From NCBI RefSeq assembly GCF_004340465.1, contig NZ_SLVV01000002.1, forward strand, positions 186,001-250,000: a stretch of 64,000 nt of DNA, given 5' to 3'. The DNA comes from Mesobacillus foraminis (GTDB taxonomy: Bacteria > Bacillota > Bacilli > Bacillales > Cytobacillaceae). The first letter of the stretch is position 1; every line of letters begins with the position of its first letter. Made by a program: the position numbers and the translations under genes. The notes under the pieces were generated by a model. That model made no database searches. It had not been told where the DNA came from and saw only the letters and a list, made by a program, of their open reading frames with translations. Positions 55,748 through 64,000 of the stretch are shown piece by piece.

Positions 55748-56566
55748 ATGAAAGTTCTAAAATATATACTCGCGTTCTTTCTGTTTCTAGGTATGGGTTT
55801 GGGAGCCTGGCTGTATTATCCCCAATATAAAATAAACAGGATGAAATCAGAAGCTATCGAAGCATCTTCCGATCAGCATAAATTAACCTACTTGGATTAC
55901 TATCGACTGTCCAGCGATAAGGATATCAATCATCTGGCACTTGGTGATTCCATCATCCATGGTTACGGTGCAAGTGAGACGGAGAATTTAGTCTATAAGT
56001 TTTCCAGTCAATTAGGGGAACAACTCAATAAATCCGTTCATTATAATAATGAGGGAATCAACGGGATAACTTCCACTCAATTAAACCAGCTGGTTCAGGA
56101 TGGCACCTTTGATCAAAAAATAAAGGATGCCGATATTATTACCATCAACGTAGGCGGCAACGATGTTCTAAAAACTGCAAGGCATCTTGATTATTCTCAA
56201 GCTTTCAATTCATTCGAAGAACTGCAAAGCACTTTTGCAGGAAATTTGAGCGCCATCTCCAATACGATTGAAAAATTAAACCCGGAGGCCACGATTATCT
56301 TTTTAGAATTATATAACCCTCTGCCTTTAAACGATCAATTCTACACACTTGCCGATAAGCTGCTTCCAAAATGGAATCTTAAAATATATGAGGCAGCCCA
56401 GCAAATCCCTTCATCCATCGTTGTCCAGACCACCAAGGTCATTAACGGGGACAACATCCAGAACATTGCTCCAGATGGGGTTCACCCCAATCCCAATGGA
56501 TACACGGCGATAACTGAACAGATGCTAAAACAGTTTGCATTGGAGTACCGGAGGCAAGCTGTATAG
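55748..56566 (+). CDS. SGNH/GDSL-type hydrolase, membrane-anchored or secreted (YpmR-like)
   Basis: The product is 272 residues with GGAGGAGAG upstream of ATG. An N-terminal hydrophobic segment (residues about 5-25) probably acts as a signal anchor. The SGNH blocks are LALGDSIIHGYG (Ser), NNEGINGITS, INVGGNDVL (Asn) and DGVHPNPNGY (Asp/His). This resembles B. subtilis YpmR, a lipase/esterase-like protein of unknown substrate. Confidence 0.83.
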   Translation: MKVLKYILAFFLFLGMGLGAWLYYPQYKINRMKSEAIEASSDQHKLTYLDYYRLSSDKDINHLALGDSIIHGYGASETENLVYKFSSQLGEQLNKSVHYNNEGINGITSTQLNQLVQDGTFDQKIKDADIITINVGGNDVLKTARHLDYSQAFNSFEELQSTFAGNLSAISNTIEKLNPEATIIFLELYNPLPLNDQFYTLADKLLPKWNLKIYEAAQQIPSSIVVQTTKVINGDNIQNIAPDGVHPNPNGYTAITEQMLKQFALEYRRQAV

Positions 56567-56569
56567 GAG

Positions 56570-56597
56570 CCAGCCCTTTGATCAGGTGCTGGTTTTT
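56570..56597 (+). terminator. Rho-independent terminator after the SGNH hydrolase gene
   Basis: CCAGC and GCTGG, extended by CC/GG, form the stem, followed by TTTTTC. Confidence 0.68.
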
Positions 56598-56626
56598 CTA
56601 TTGCAGAGGAATGCATATAAAATAAA

Positions 56627-56653
56627 ACAGCCTCCCAAAAGAAAGACTGCTTT
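56627..56653 (-). terminator. Probable terminator after the 80-residue protein gene
   Basis: On the minus strand AGCAGTC pairs with GGCTGTT, using two G-T pairs, and TTATTTTAT follows. The stem is weak. Confidence 0.5.
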
Positions 56654-56655
56654 AG

Positions 56656-56898
56656 TTACTCGTTTATATATGCAATAATTTTATCCAGCATTTGCTCATA
56701 TGGGGTTTTCCTTGCGTTCGTAAGCATCGCCCACGGTATTTCAATCCCTTTGACGGAGTCATAAGCCTTTCCTCTGTATCTTTCAGCAGAGTTTTCAGCA
56801 ATCAGTATCTCCCAATTCCATATCTTCCTTGAATTCCCATCAAGGTCATCGATGGTCAGGGTATAATGCTCTCTAACCTGATATTCAAGAATATTCAT
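56656..56898 (-). CDS. Small protein of unknown function
   Basis: The product is 80 residues with GAGGAGGGTG before the ATG. It begins MNILEYQVREHYTLTIDDLDG and has an amphipathic helical end (EQMLDKIIAYINE). There is no signal or membrane segment. No known family is recognised. Confidence 0.6.
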   Translation of the reverse strand: MNILEYQVREHYTLTIDDLDGNSRKIWNWEILIAENSAERYRGKAYDSVKGIEIPWAMLTNARKTPYEQMLDKIIAYINE

Positions 56899-57060
56899 CC
56901 TTTCACCCTCCTCGTTTCTGCCAATTTGGTTTGTGAAAACCGCATGTATGTAAAAATTACTACTAATTTACTAGACTAGATGGGACATTCCTTCATATGT
57001 ACCCAATTTTGCGAAAGATTAAAACTTCCCCTACTTGCCATCTTTGCTGTTTGCAAATAA

Positions 57061-57094
57061 AAAACGCCAGGTTAATGAAAACCCGGCGTTTTTT
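57061..57094 (-). terminator. Terminator after tRNA-Arg
   Basis: On the minus strand AACGCCGGGT and ACCTGGCGTT pair, followed by TTTTATTTG. It begins 11 bases past the tRNA 3' end. Confidence 0.82.
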
Positions 57095-57104
57095 CATTGG
57101 CTAG

Positions 57105-57178
57105 CGTCCCAGAAGAGATTCGAACTCCCGACCTACAGTTTAGGAAACTGTTGCTCTATCCTGCTGAGCTACTGGGAC
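57105..57178 (-). tRNA. tRNA-Arg (anticodon CCU)
   Basis: The cloverleaf is complete: acceptor GTCCCAG / CTGGGAC, D-stem GCTC / GAGC, anticodon stem ACAGT / ACTGT with loop TTCCTAA giving anticodon CCT, and T-arm with TTCGAAT. The 3' CCA is not encoded. It reads the rare AGG codon. It stands alone with its own terminator. No integrated element is seen beside it. Confidence 0.96.
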
Positions 57179-57420
57179 ATTTCCTGACGACTCATTTATT
57201 ATATGCCAGTATAATAAAAAATGCAAGTAGGTATTTTAAAAAAATATGATAAATTTTCTAATTTCACTCCGTGTTATTTCCAATCTGGCTTACATTAATT
57301 AAAAACTCTACATAAATACGTTCTTTTTCGCTTCATATCATAAGAGCCAGACAATCATGTGTTTCCGGACAGGTCCTTATCCTGTCAGCCTGGCTCTCAG
57401 GAGGCTATGAAAAAGTAATT

Positions 57421-58197
57421 TTAATATAAATCCGTCCTTCTATCCTGAAACACAGGAATTGTTTTCCGGACTTTATCCACTTCATCCAAATCTAGTTCAG
57501 CATAAAAAATTCCTTCTCTCGATTCCCCACTGAGCAGACGTTCTCCCCAGGGCGCAATAACCATGGAATGACCGTTAAATTCATTATTGGGGTCGCTTCC
57601 AACACGATTCACTGCCACAACATAGCATTGGTTTTCTATCGCCCGTGCCTGCAGCAGCAATTGCCAGTGGTCTACCCGTTTCTCGGGCCACTCCGCCACA
57701 ATAAACATGATCTTTGCCCCCTTTAGGGTGTGGAGCCTTGCCCATTCAGGAAATCGAAGGTCATAACAGATGAGTCCGCCGCACACAATGTCATCCAGTT
57801 TAAATAAATTTGCTTTGCTGCCGGCATTCATGAAATGGTGCTCGTCCATCAGTTTGAATAAATGGGCTTTGTCATACTCCGCTGCGATGTCTCCATTTCG
57901 GTCCGCGACAAACATCGTATTATAAAAACCTGCTTCTTTTTTTGTAGAAACTGAACCGCCTATGATATTTACCTTTAGGTTTTTAGCTAGCCGCCTTAAA
58001 AGCTTTTTTGTCCGTTCACCATTTCCATCAGCCAGCCGGCCAAGCTGATCAAGTGCATAGCCAGTGTTCCACATTTCCGGCAAAACAATCGTATCAGCCT
58101 TGTGCTTCGCTGCTTCTTTAATAAACTCTTCCGCTTTTGCAAAATTTTGTTCGGGTTCCCCAAATGCTACATCCATTTGTACACAAGCTATTTTCAT
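57421..58197 (-). CDS. mtnU: Nitrilase-family amidohydrolase, MtnU-like
   Basis: The product is 258 residues with AGGGAGGCG before the ATG. The nitrilase triad is present: Glu in VLPEMWNTGY (about 41), Lys in YDKAHLF (about 110) and Cys in GGLICYDLRFPEW (about 143). MtnU (YkrU) is the omega-amidase-type member linked to methionine salvage, which would hydrolyse the alpha-keto acid amide released by glutamine-dependent transamination. It is divergent from mtnE, as in B. subtilis. Confidence 0.88.
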   Translation of the reverse strand: MKIACVQMDVAFGEPEQNFAKAEEFIKEAAKHKADTIVLPEMWNTGYALDQLGRLADGNGERTKKLLRRLAKNLKVNIIGGSVSTKKEAGFYNTMFVADRNGDIAAEYDKAHLFKLMDEHHFMNAGSKANLFKLDDIVCGGLICYDLRFPEWARLHTLKGAKIMFIVAEWPEKRVDHWQLLLQARAIENQCYVVAVNRVGSDPNNEFNGHSMVIAPWGERLLSGESREGIFYAELDLDEVDKVRKTIPVFQDRRTDLY

Positions 58198-58285
58198 AAT
58201 ATCGCCTCCCTCTAGACAATTTTATTTAAAGATTATAAAATTTGAAATATTATCTCAATAAGTTTTTTCATAAAAGGTGGATTAC

Positions 58286-59455
58286 ATGGAGTATTCAGAG
58301 CGTTTAAAGAGATTGCCCGTACAATTCTTTGCCACTCTTGTTAATAAAGTAAACAAAGCAATAGACGAGGGCCGCGATATCATCAATTTGGGTCAGGGCA
58401 ACCCTGATCAGCCCACACCTGAACATATTATCAAGGCTCTGCAGACTGCAGCGGAGGATCCTAAAAATCATAAATACTCTCCCTTCCGCGGAATAAACGA
58501 ATTAAAAGAAGCAGCAGCAGCCTTTTACCTGCGGGAGTATGGAGTCGAGATTGATCCACAGAGTGAAGTAGCCATTCTTTTCGGTACAAAAGCAGGCCTT
58601 GCAGAACTGCCGATGTGCCTGCTAAACAAAGGCGACCTCATGCTGCTTCCCGACCCTGGATACCCTGATTATCTTTCGGGAACGGTACTAGCCGATGTGA
58701 GATACGAAACTTTTCCTTTAAAAGCAGAGAATGAGTTTTTACCTGATTTCAGTGTTATTCCTAAAGAACAGAGGGAAACAGCCAGACTTATGTATTTAAA
58801 CTATCCTAATAATCCTACTGGTGCAACCGCAGACCGGGCCTTCTTTGAAAAAACAGTGGCATTTGCAAAAGAAAATCGGATCACCATTCTCCATGATTTT
58901 GCTTATGGTGCCATTGGATTCGAGGGCAAAAAACCGATAAGCTTTCTGGAAATTGAGGGTGCCAAAGAGATTGGCGTCGAGATGTACACTCTTTCAAAGA
59001 CCTATAATATGGCCGGATGGCGCGTGGGCTTTGCCATTGGAAACCCAGTGATCATCGAAGCGATTAATCTAATTCAGGACCATTTATACTGCAGCCTGTT
59101 TCCGGGCATCCAAAAGGCAGCTGCAGCAGCTCTGACCGAGGATCAAACATGTGTGGATGAGCTCGTAACCCGCTATGAAAGACGCCGCAATACCTTTATA
59201 AAGGCTTGCAGACAGATTGGATGGGACCTGTGCGCTCCTGCCGGCTCATTTTTCGCCTGGCTCCCTGTTCCAGAACATTTTACTTCAGAAGAATTTGCAG
59301 ATTATTTATTGGAAAAGGCCGATGTAGCTGTTGCCGCAGGGAATGGCTTCGGGGAATTTGGAGAAGGATATGTCAGGGTCGGGTTATTAGTCGATGAGGA
59401 TCGCCTTGTGGAAGCAGTGGAACGCATCGGTCAACTGGGACTGTTTCAATCTTAA
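58286..59455 (+). CDS. mtnE: Methionine aminotransferase, MtnE-like
   Basis: The product is 389 residues from ATG at 58286, preceded by AAAGGTGG. It is a class-I PLP aminotransferase: NLGQGNPDQPTPEH near the start, YLNYPNNPTGA, DFAYGAI, the PLP-lysine in YTLSKTYNMAGWRVG (about residue 238) and a C-terminal arginine region (GYVRVGLLV). MtnE makes methionine from 2-keto-4-methylthiobutyrate. The other mtn genes are not in the window, and the 88 bases between mtnU and mtnE leave no room for an S-box. Confidence 0.88.
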   Translation: MEYSERLKRLPVQFFATLVNKVNKAIDEGRDIINLGQGNPDQPTPEHIIKALQTAAEDPKNHKYSPFRGINELKEAAAAFYLREYGVEIDPQSEVAILFGTKAGLAELPMCLLNKGDLMLLPDPGYPDYLSGTVLADVRYETFPLKAENEFLPDFSVIPKEQRETARLMYLNYPNNPTGATADRAFFEKTVAFAKENRITILHDFAYGAIGFEGKKPISFLEIEGAKEIGVEMYTLSKTYNMAGWRVGFAIGNPVIIEAINLIQDHLYCSLFPGIQKAAAAALTEDQTCVDELVTRYERRRNTFIKACRQIGWDLCAPAGSFFAWLPVPEHFTSEEFADYLLEKADVAVAAGNGFGEFGEGYVRVGLLVDEDRLVEAVERIGQLGLFQS

Positions 59456-59542
59456 GCCTGAGTTTATTCGATTATTAAGGAAAGCTATGTATGCTACCAA
59501 GGAACAGGTCTCCTGTCTCCTGCGGAGAAAGCAATCCCAAGA

Positions 59543-59579
59543 GCACCATTTACGGTGCAAGAGCGGCGAGGAAGCCGCT
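59543..59579 (+). other. Two adjacent hairpins downstream of mtnE
   Basis: GCACC-ATTTAC-GGTGC is followed three bases later by AGCGGC-GAGGAA-GCCGCT. Neither has a T-run. They may shape the mtnE 3' end or belong to a small repeated element. The rest of 59456-59770 holds a terminator and nothing else clear. Confidence 0.4.
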
Positions 59580-59610
59580 TTACTGATTATATACATAAAC
59601 GAAATCCAGT

Positions 59611-59647
59611 AGCCTGTCCAAAACAAGATAGCGGCAGGCTTATTTTT
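59611..59647 (+). terminator. Probable terminator of mtnE
   Basis: AGCCTG and CAGGCT, with a long loop that may pair internally, are followed by TATTTTT. Confidence 0.55.
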
Positions 59648-59770
59648 GTACATCAGGCAGTTATTTTAATAATCAAATTACGGGCAAGCCCCCTCCATTT
59701 CCCCTAATAGCAGACCATGTCCGGGCCATAATGTTCTTGTATTGCAAAGATAGAATTAGGAGGGAATGCA

Positions 59771-59983
59771 GTGAACAACACAGATTATATGGCTTCCCAC
59801 GAAACATATGATCTCCATGAATTACTGACATTTAAAAACCTTTGCCTTATAAAGTCGACAACAATGAGCAAGCAGGTCCAGGATGCTGAATCAGGGAGAA
59901 TTCTTGACCAGGATGTAACTAAATCAAAAGACCAAATTCAGCGTATCCAGGAATTTATCACAAACAGAGATGATGAATCATGA
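59771..59983 (+). CDS. CotF-like small spore coat protein
   Basis: The product is 70 residues from GTG after TAGGAGGGAAT. It shows the first half of a CotF/YraG-type protein: SHETYDLHELLTFKNLCLIKSTTMSK, then a region IQRIQEFI with the basic-acidic helix pattern. In Bacillus such half-length and full-length coat paralogues are often adjacent, as here with the frameshifted neighbour that starts inside its last codons. It is expected in the spore coat. Confidence 0.75.
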   Translation: MNNTDYMASHETYDLHELLTFKNLCLIKSTTMSKQVQDAESGRILDQDVTKSKDQIQRIQEFITNRDDES

Positions 59984-60214
59984 ATGGAACGTCCATAATA
60001 TGACTGGCATGGGTGAAATGACTGATCAGGTGATTGCAACAGACTTCTTGATTGAAGCAAGAACTGGTGTAATCAACATCGCAATGGCCATTACTGATCT
60101 TAAACTCCTGAAGTAAGGGATACCTTGAAGCAATATTTAATGGATGCAGTTGATACGCATGAACAAATATTCAAACATATGGTCGCCAAAGGATATTATC
60201 ATCCAAAAATTTAG
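59970..60214 (+). pseudogene. CotF-like spore coat protein gene with 1-base frameshift
   Basis: The frame starts at ATG 59970 or 59973, overlapping the previous gene. It reads HNMTGMGEMTDQVIATDFLIEARTGVINIAMAITDLK, the CotF-domain start, then breaks at AAACTCC (about 60104). In the next phase it resumes as PEVRDTLKQYLMDAVDTHE and ends FKHMVAKGYYHPKI, the family C-terminus. Restoring one A to the A-run gives DLKTPEVRD and an intact protein of about 81 residues. It is either a real disruption or a homopolymer sequence error. Confidence 0.75.
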
Positions 60215-60327
60215 CTTAACAGTTTAGATCTTGAAGCTTCCCAGACTGCGATGAATCTGCAACAATCCTAGCCTCTTTCCGCTTTTATAGTGGAAGATGC
60301 CCCTGCAATGCTAATCGCCGGTTCTTT

Positions 60328-61398
60328 TCAGGATTTGGAGAATTTTCTTCGCATCATGAATAATAGCCCTATTAACAACTCCACGACCAGTCCCCAGACA
60401 GCCCAGGTGTAGAAAGAAAATTGGATATGTTCCATGTTGTTTCGGAATAACAGGATGGACAGCAGCCCAAGGCAGAGGCCAACGGGAATCATGAAAATAT
60501 TAAAATCCTCGCTTCTTCCACTTGTAAGGCAGCGGTTCAGCAAATATAAATCGAGCGCAACTTTGGCAAAAAAAGTCGGGATCCAGACGGTCACAATCAC
60601 AAGGTCCAGTCTGTCAAGGAAGTCTGTAAGATTAATTTGCTGAATTAATTGGTGAGAGGGGTAAGGTGACACTGTTACAATTTCGACACCGAGAACTGAA
60701 ACCTGTAAAGCGATCAGTACTGTAAGCAAAAACATGGCAATCCCAATTCCTGTAATCGCCCCGTTCCTTGCTTTCGGGGCATTGTTCATATTAGCTAACA
60801 GAATCAGGATAAAAATCCCTTCACCAATCCAGGCAAGCAATAAGAAAGAGGATTGGGCCACTCCTATAATTAATTCCTTCCCGACGATTGGCTGGAAATT
60901 CCCAAACGTAATTTCATTTAACACCATAAAAGGCAATAAGAGAATTGTTGCTCCCAGCACAATAAATTGAATCATTGTGACACGGGCTATTACTTCAAGC
61001 CCTGATGAAGCCAGATAAATAACTGCCAGGACAGCAAGAATCGTCAGGATGTCTATCGGCGTTGTCGGCAAAAGAACCGTAGCGATAAAGTCAACCATTG
61101 CTCTTACATCCCGTATGTACGCCGTTGCGAAGAGAAGTCCGAAGCTGACAAGGAACAGCTTCTCAAGCATGGTTCGCCTCCCTGAAAGAAAACGCCTTGA
61201 AAATCCTGCCAGCTTTTCTTTCCGTCCCATCACCACCCATACAAACAAACTCATAAACAAAAAAACAGCAATCGGGACCATCCATGTATTTTGTCCAGAG
61301 GCTTCGACCAGTGCCTGAGGCAAGCTGATAAGAGTTCCTGTAAAAAGAAAATTGGCAACGAGCATCGCCAGCTCAAAGGAAGATATTTTTTCACTCAT
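60328..61398 (-). CDS. Spore germination receptor subunit B (GerAB-like permease)
   Basis: The product is 356 residues from ATG at 61398, which overlaps the stop of the small subunit gene. It has ten membrane helices of the amino acid/polyamine/organocation fold: SSFELAMLVANFLFTGTL at helix 1 and SFLLLAWIGEGIFILIL in the middle. B subunits are the probable germinant-binding component. The gene is last in a gerA-type operon. Confidence 0.9.
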   Translation of the reverse strand: MSEKISSFELAMLVANFLFTGTLISLPQALVEASGQNTWMVPIAVFLFMSLFVWVVMGRKEKLAGFSRRFLSGRRTMLEKLFLVSFGLLFATAYIRDVRAMVDFIATVLLPTTPIDILTILAVLAVIYLASSGLEVIARVTMIQFIVLGATILLLPFMVLNEITFGNFQPIVGKELIIGVAQSSFLLLAWIGEGIFILILLANMNNAPKARNGAITGIGIAMFLLTVLIALQVSVLGVEIVTVSPYPSHQLIQQINLTDFLDRLDLVIVTVWIPTFFAKVALDLYLLNRCLTSGRSEDFNIFMIPVGLCLGLLSILLFRNNMEHIQFSFYTWAVWGLVVELLIGLLFMMRRKFSKS

Positions 61399-61619
61399 TA
61401 TTTCACCACCATTTTGACCATTGCTCCGATTGTCAGGTTCATCCAATGGATCAGTGACCCAAAATTCCCCTGAAAGGTAACTACTATACTCAGTCCGAAA
61501 GTAAACAGTACAAATGAGTAAAGCATCTTTCGTTTTTTACTGTTGAACGGTTTGGAATTGTAAATCTTCGATAGGTAAATAAAAAGAACAACGCTGACTA
61601 GTATCGTGCCTGTACCCAT
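61398..61619 (-). CDS. Small GerD-type subunit of the germinant receptor (two membrane helices)
   Basis: The product is 73 residues with two hydrophobic helices, TILVSVVLFIYL and MLYSFVLFTFGLSIVVTF. Similar small genes occur within many gerA-family operons and are called D subunits of the receptor. It starts just after the C-subunit stop (ribosome site GGAG) and ends within the B-subunit start codon, so it is tightly coupled. Confidence 0.78.
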   Translation of the reverse strand: MGTGTILVSVVLFIYLSKIYNSKPFNSKKRKMLYSFVLFTFGLSIVVTFQGNFGSLIHWMNLTIGAMVKMVVK

Positions 61620-61622
61620 TAG

Positions 61623-62783
61623 CTACTCCTTAAATTTGAGCCCTGTGTTCGTCAATCTTTGAATTTCTCCATCAACCGTAACCTTCACTTCCATATCCTT
61701 GAGGCTGTTGCCCCAGTCCTTTTTCCACTCTCTCTCCCAGCGTTTATTGTGATTTTTATAAAGGTACCAGCCAAAACCTGCAATATCGCTGCCTTCAGAG
61801 TGTGAATGATCCAGCAAGGCACTGATTTCGGATTTAATTTCCTTTTCAAAACTGGCAAGAGCTTTGGTATACACCTTCGGATCCTCCAGACTGACATTGG
61901 GTTCATTTTCCATTAATGTGCCAGTTGCTTTCACCGTAAGTGTAAACCTGGGCTTCCCTCGGACGATGCTGAATTGTCGATTAAGCTTGCTTTGGATAAT
62001 TTTAATGTTCAGTTCCCCTTCATCTCCATAGGGAAAGGTAACGCTCTTTCCGCGCATACTGTCAAGCAGCCAGAGAACAGCTCGGGATTCTTTAGAATTC
62101 GTCGTGAAAATAACCTTATCCCCTTTTAAAATGGCGAAAGAGCTCATTTCCATTTCCTCTGTCGCCTTCCCTTTTATTTCAATTTTGGCTTTTTCAATCA
62201 CTGGAATAATTGGTTCTTTTCCAGGACGCTCCAAATCCTGCAGGACGTCTTTTACAGTCATTCCGATCCCGTTTTTGGCCATTTCCCTTATCGCTTCTCC
62301 AGGCAGCTGTTCGAGCTTGGATTGTGTACTCAAAATTTCGCTGGCATCGCCCTTGCTTATAAGCAGAAAGGTGGATAATCTTGATTGGGGCTGAATTAAA
62401 ATGACATTGATGGCTCCTTCCATCCCCTTTTCAGCAAGATCTTCTCCAATCACAACAACCCTCCTGTGAGCAAAATATAGGCTTCTTGACATTCGGTTCT
62501 GCAGGTTCATATTGCTGTCGCGAATATTCTTCCCAGTTCCCGAGTCGACATAGTATGGGCCTTCGCCACCGGTTCCTCCTCCGCCACCGCTTGAGCCTGA
62601 CCCTCCCATGGCACTGGGCAGCGGCACCTGTACAGCTGTTCTGTACTTGCCTTCCTTTTCTGTGTCAACACCAGTTGCAATAACAAAGGCTAAATCATTA
62701 ATTTCCCTACGGTCCCAGCAAGCTGTTAATAAAATGGACGAAAGCAATGTCCATATAAACAGCAAGAGTGTTCGGTTTTTCAC
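61623..62783 (-). CDS. Spore germination receptor subunit C (Ger(x)C lipoprotein)
   Basis: The product is 386 residues from GTG after AAGGAGGGAGG. The lipobox is LLTAC, followed by the Ger(x)C start WDRREINDLAFVIATGVD. A glycine/serine-rich stretch (GGSGSSGGGGGTGGEG) near residue 65 is unusual in length. The central domain has GEDLAEKG and LISKGDASEIL. The protein is attached to the outer face of the inner spore membrane and is needed for receptor assembly. Confidence 0.9.
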   Translation of the reverse strand: MKNRTLLLFIWTLLSSILLTACWDRREINDLAFVIATGVDTEKEGKYRTAVQVPLPSAMGGSGSSGGGGGTGGEGPYYVDSGTGKNIRDSNMNLQNRMSRSLYFAHRRVVVIGEDLAEKGMEGAINVILIQPQSRLSTFLLISKGDASEILSTQSKLEQLPGEAIREMAKNGIGMTVKDVLQDLERPGKEPIIPVIEKAKIEIKGKATEEMEMSSFAILKGDKVIFTTNSKESRAVLWLLDSMRGKSVTFPYGDEGELNIKIIQSKLNRQFSIVRGKPRFTLTVKATGTLMENEPNVSLEDPKVYTKALASFEKEIKSEISALLDHSHSEGSDIAGFGWYLYKNHNKRWEREWKKDWGNSLKDMEVKVTVDGEIQRLTNTGLKFKE

Positions 62784-62809
62784 GTCCTCCCTCCTTCCAG
62801 CTCTCTATT

Positions 62810-64000
62810 TTAGATTTCATTTGGTGTTCTCGGCTTTGAGTGTGTTTTCTGCCTGGTAATATCATGCTGGATGGTCTGAGTCGGCCGTTTATCAAGGGCC
62901 CACCATGGAGCCCGGATGAATACATCCTTTAATTCCCTGAATTGCAAAGGACCCAGCGGAGAAAAGTATGGCACTCCAAAGGATCTTAATTTGCATAGGT
63001 GGGTAAGAATGACCAAAGAACCCAGAACAATCCCATAAAGCCCGAACATCCCTGCAAGTATCATAATCGGAAAACGCAGCAGCCTGATGGAAATTGCCAT
63101 ATTGAACCGTGGAATCGTAAAAGAAGCGATTCCTGTCATCGAAACAATTATGACCATGGGAGCAGAAACGATGCCTGCCTCAACAGCCGCTTGCCCAATT
63201 ACCAATGCCCCAAGAATACTGACTGCCTGGCCAACAAGCTTTGGCAGCCTGATTCCGGCTTCTCTTAATGCTTCAAAGGAAATCTCCATAATGAGCGCTT
63301 CTACAAAAGCAGGAAACGGGATGGCCTCCCGGCTCGCTGCCACACTGAACAGCAGGTTTGTCGGGATCATTTCCTGATGGTAGGTAGTAACGGCCACGTA
63401 AATGGCCGGAAGCTCCAATGCCAGAAAAATAAAAAGGACTCTTAGCACCCGCAGGAAAATGGAGATATGGAACCTGTGATAATAATCCTCACTTGCCTGG
63501 AGGAACTGCCAAAAGGTTGCCGGCAATACCAAAGAAAATGGCGTGCCGTCGACAATGACCGCAACTCTTCCTTCAAGCAGGTTCGCTGCAACTGTGTCCG
63601 GCCGCTCGGTATTCTGAATCTGGGGAAAAAGGCTCCACGAATTATCCTCTATTAGCTCCTCGATGTACCCGCTTTCAAGGATGCCGTCGATTTTAATTCG
63701 ATCGATCCTCTTTTCGACTTCTTTAAGAAGCTCCGGGGCACATAAACCATCGATATATAAAATGGCGATATTGGTCTGGGTCTCTTCTCCCACCGTTTTT
63801 GCGATAATTTTTAGTCGGTTTGACCGGATTTTATGGCGGACTAACGAGGTATTTACACGAAGGCTTTCAGTAAATCCTTCCCGCGACCCGCGGATTGCTG
63901 TTTCCGTCTCAGGTTCTGCGACACTGCGCCTCGATCCTCCCTTTGCATCGATCACCAATGCTGTTTCAAGACCATCGATCATTAATCCGGTATTTCCTGA
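62810..64000 (-). CDS. Spore germination receptor subunit A (GerAA-like), C-terminal part
   Basis: The frame is open to the last base, so the N-terminal region lies outside the window. Visible parts include SVAEPETETAIRGSREGFTESLRVN, NTSLVRHKIRS, GRVAVIVDGTPFSLVLPATF, and five or so membrane helices with SREAIPFPAFVEALIMEI and RLPKLVGQAVSILGALVIGQAAVEAG. The tail after the last helix is basic. It is the first visible gene of the operon, in the order A-C-small-B. The germinant cannot be predicted. Confidence 0.92.
   Translation of the reverse strand, partial: SGNTGLMIDGLETALVIDAKGGSRRSVAEPETETAIRGSREGFTESLRVNTSLVRHKIRSNRLKIIAKTVGEETQTNIAILYIDGLCAPELLKEVEKRIDRIKIDGILESGYIEELIEDNSWSLFPQIQNTERPDTVAANLLEGRVAVIVDGTPFSLVLPATFWQFLQASEDYYHRFHISIFLRVLRVLFIFLALELPAIYVAVTTYHQEMIPTNLLFSVAASREAIPFPAFVEALIMEISFEALREAGIRLPKLVGQAVSILGALVIGQAAVEAGIVSAPMVIIVSMTGIASFTIPRFNMAISIRLLRFPIMILAGMFGLYGIVLGSLVILTHLCKLRSFGVPYFSPLGPLQFRELKDVFIRAPWWALDKRPTQTIQHDITRQKTHSKPRTPNEI

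Noticed and set aside
57105-57178. tRNA-Arg as the attachment site of an integrated element
   Set aside because: No integrase, direct repeat of the tRNA 3' end, or phage genes are found on either side within the window.
58198-58285. S-box (SAM riboswitch) before mtnE
   Set aside because: Only 88 bases separate the divergent starts and none of the conserved S-box blocks is visible.

Overview
The window is chromosomal DNA of an aerobic, endospore-forming member of the Bacillaceae. The evidence is strong Shine-Dalgarno sites, frequent TTG and GTG starts, spore genes (sspH, cotJABC, CotF-like genes, a gerA-type receptor operon), a SigH-type sigma factor, Bacillus-type terminators and a TPP riboswitch. 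No phage, plasmid, CRISPR or insertion-sequence genes are recognisable. Most of it is ordinary core and accessory genome.

Layout. 1-12 kb: the start of a secreted, probably carbohydrate-active protein (off the left edge), sspH, DinB, YetF-like, an FAD oxidoreductase, PH-domain, ASCH, M28 peptidase, GNAT and lipoprotein genes, and a CPA1-type antiporter. 10.8-14.3 kb: a convergent pectin-degradation pair, a secreted rhamnogalacturonan acetylesterase and a secreted PL11 rhamnogalacturonan lyase. They share a near-identical palindrome upstream and a 28-bp perfect palindrome between their ends. 14.6-22.3 kb: aldo/keto reductase, CAP-domain lipoprotein, histidine phosphatase, ABC exporter, HAD phosphatase and the cotJABC spore-coat operon. 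23-31.7 kb: two MFS transporters, one of OFA (oxalate/formate) type directly downstream of formate-dependent purT, then two tiny proteins, an EmrE-type transporter and PEP carboxylase.

32-38 kb: orphan ArsR, a TetR/YitT divergon with two matching operators, and an M6 metalloprotease gene interrupted by one in-frame stop. 38.4-42 kb: a BASS symporter converging on a TPP-riboswitch-controlled thiMDE salvage operon. 42-49.7 kb: a leaderless beta-helix protein, an AAC(3)-type acetyltransferase, the tcyABC cystine importer, an ArAE-type membrane protein and a second YitT paralogue. 49.8-54.3 kb: XRE regulator, SigH-like sigma factor outside the usual sigH neighbourhood, YdjM-type membrane protein and chromate transporter. 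54.6-60.2 kb: leaderless DNA/RNA endonuclease, SGNH hydrolase, tRNA-Arg(CCU), the divergent mtnU/mtnE methionine-salvage pair, and two CotF-like genes, one with a 1-base frameshift. 60.3-64 kb: a gerA-type germinant receptor operon running off the right edge.

No completely new multi-gene system is evident. The most informative novelties are regulatory or arrangement-based: the shared rhamnogalacturonan operator, the twin TetR operators at yitT, the purT-OFA operon, and the SigH paralogue. There are also several unassigned inverted repeats and structured leaders, two disrupted genes, and four small genes missed by simple ORF-length cut-offs.
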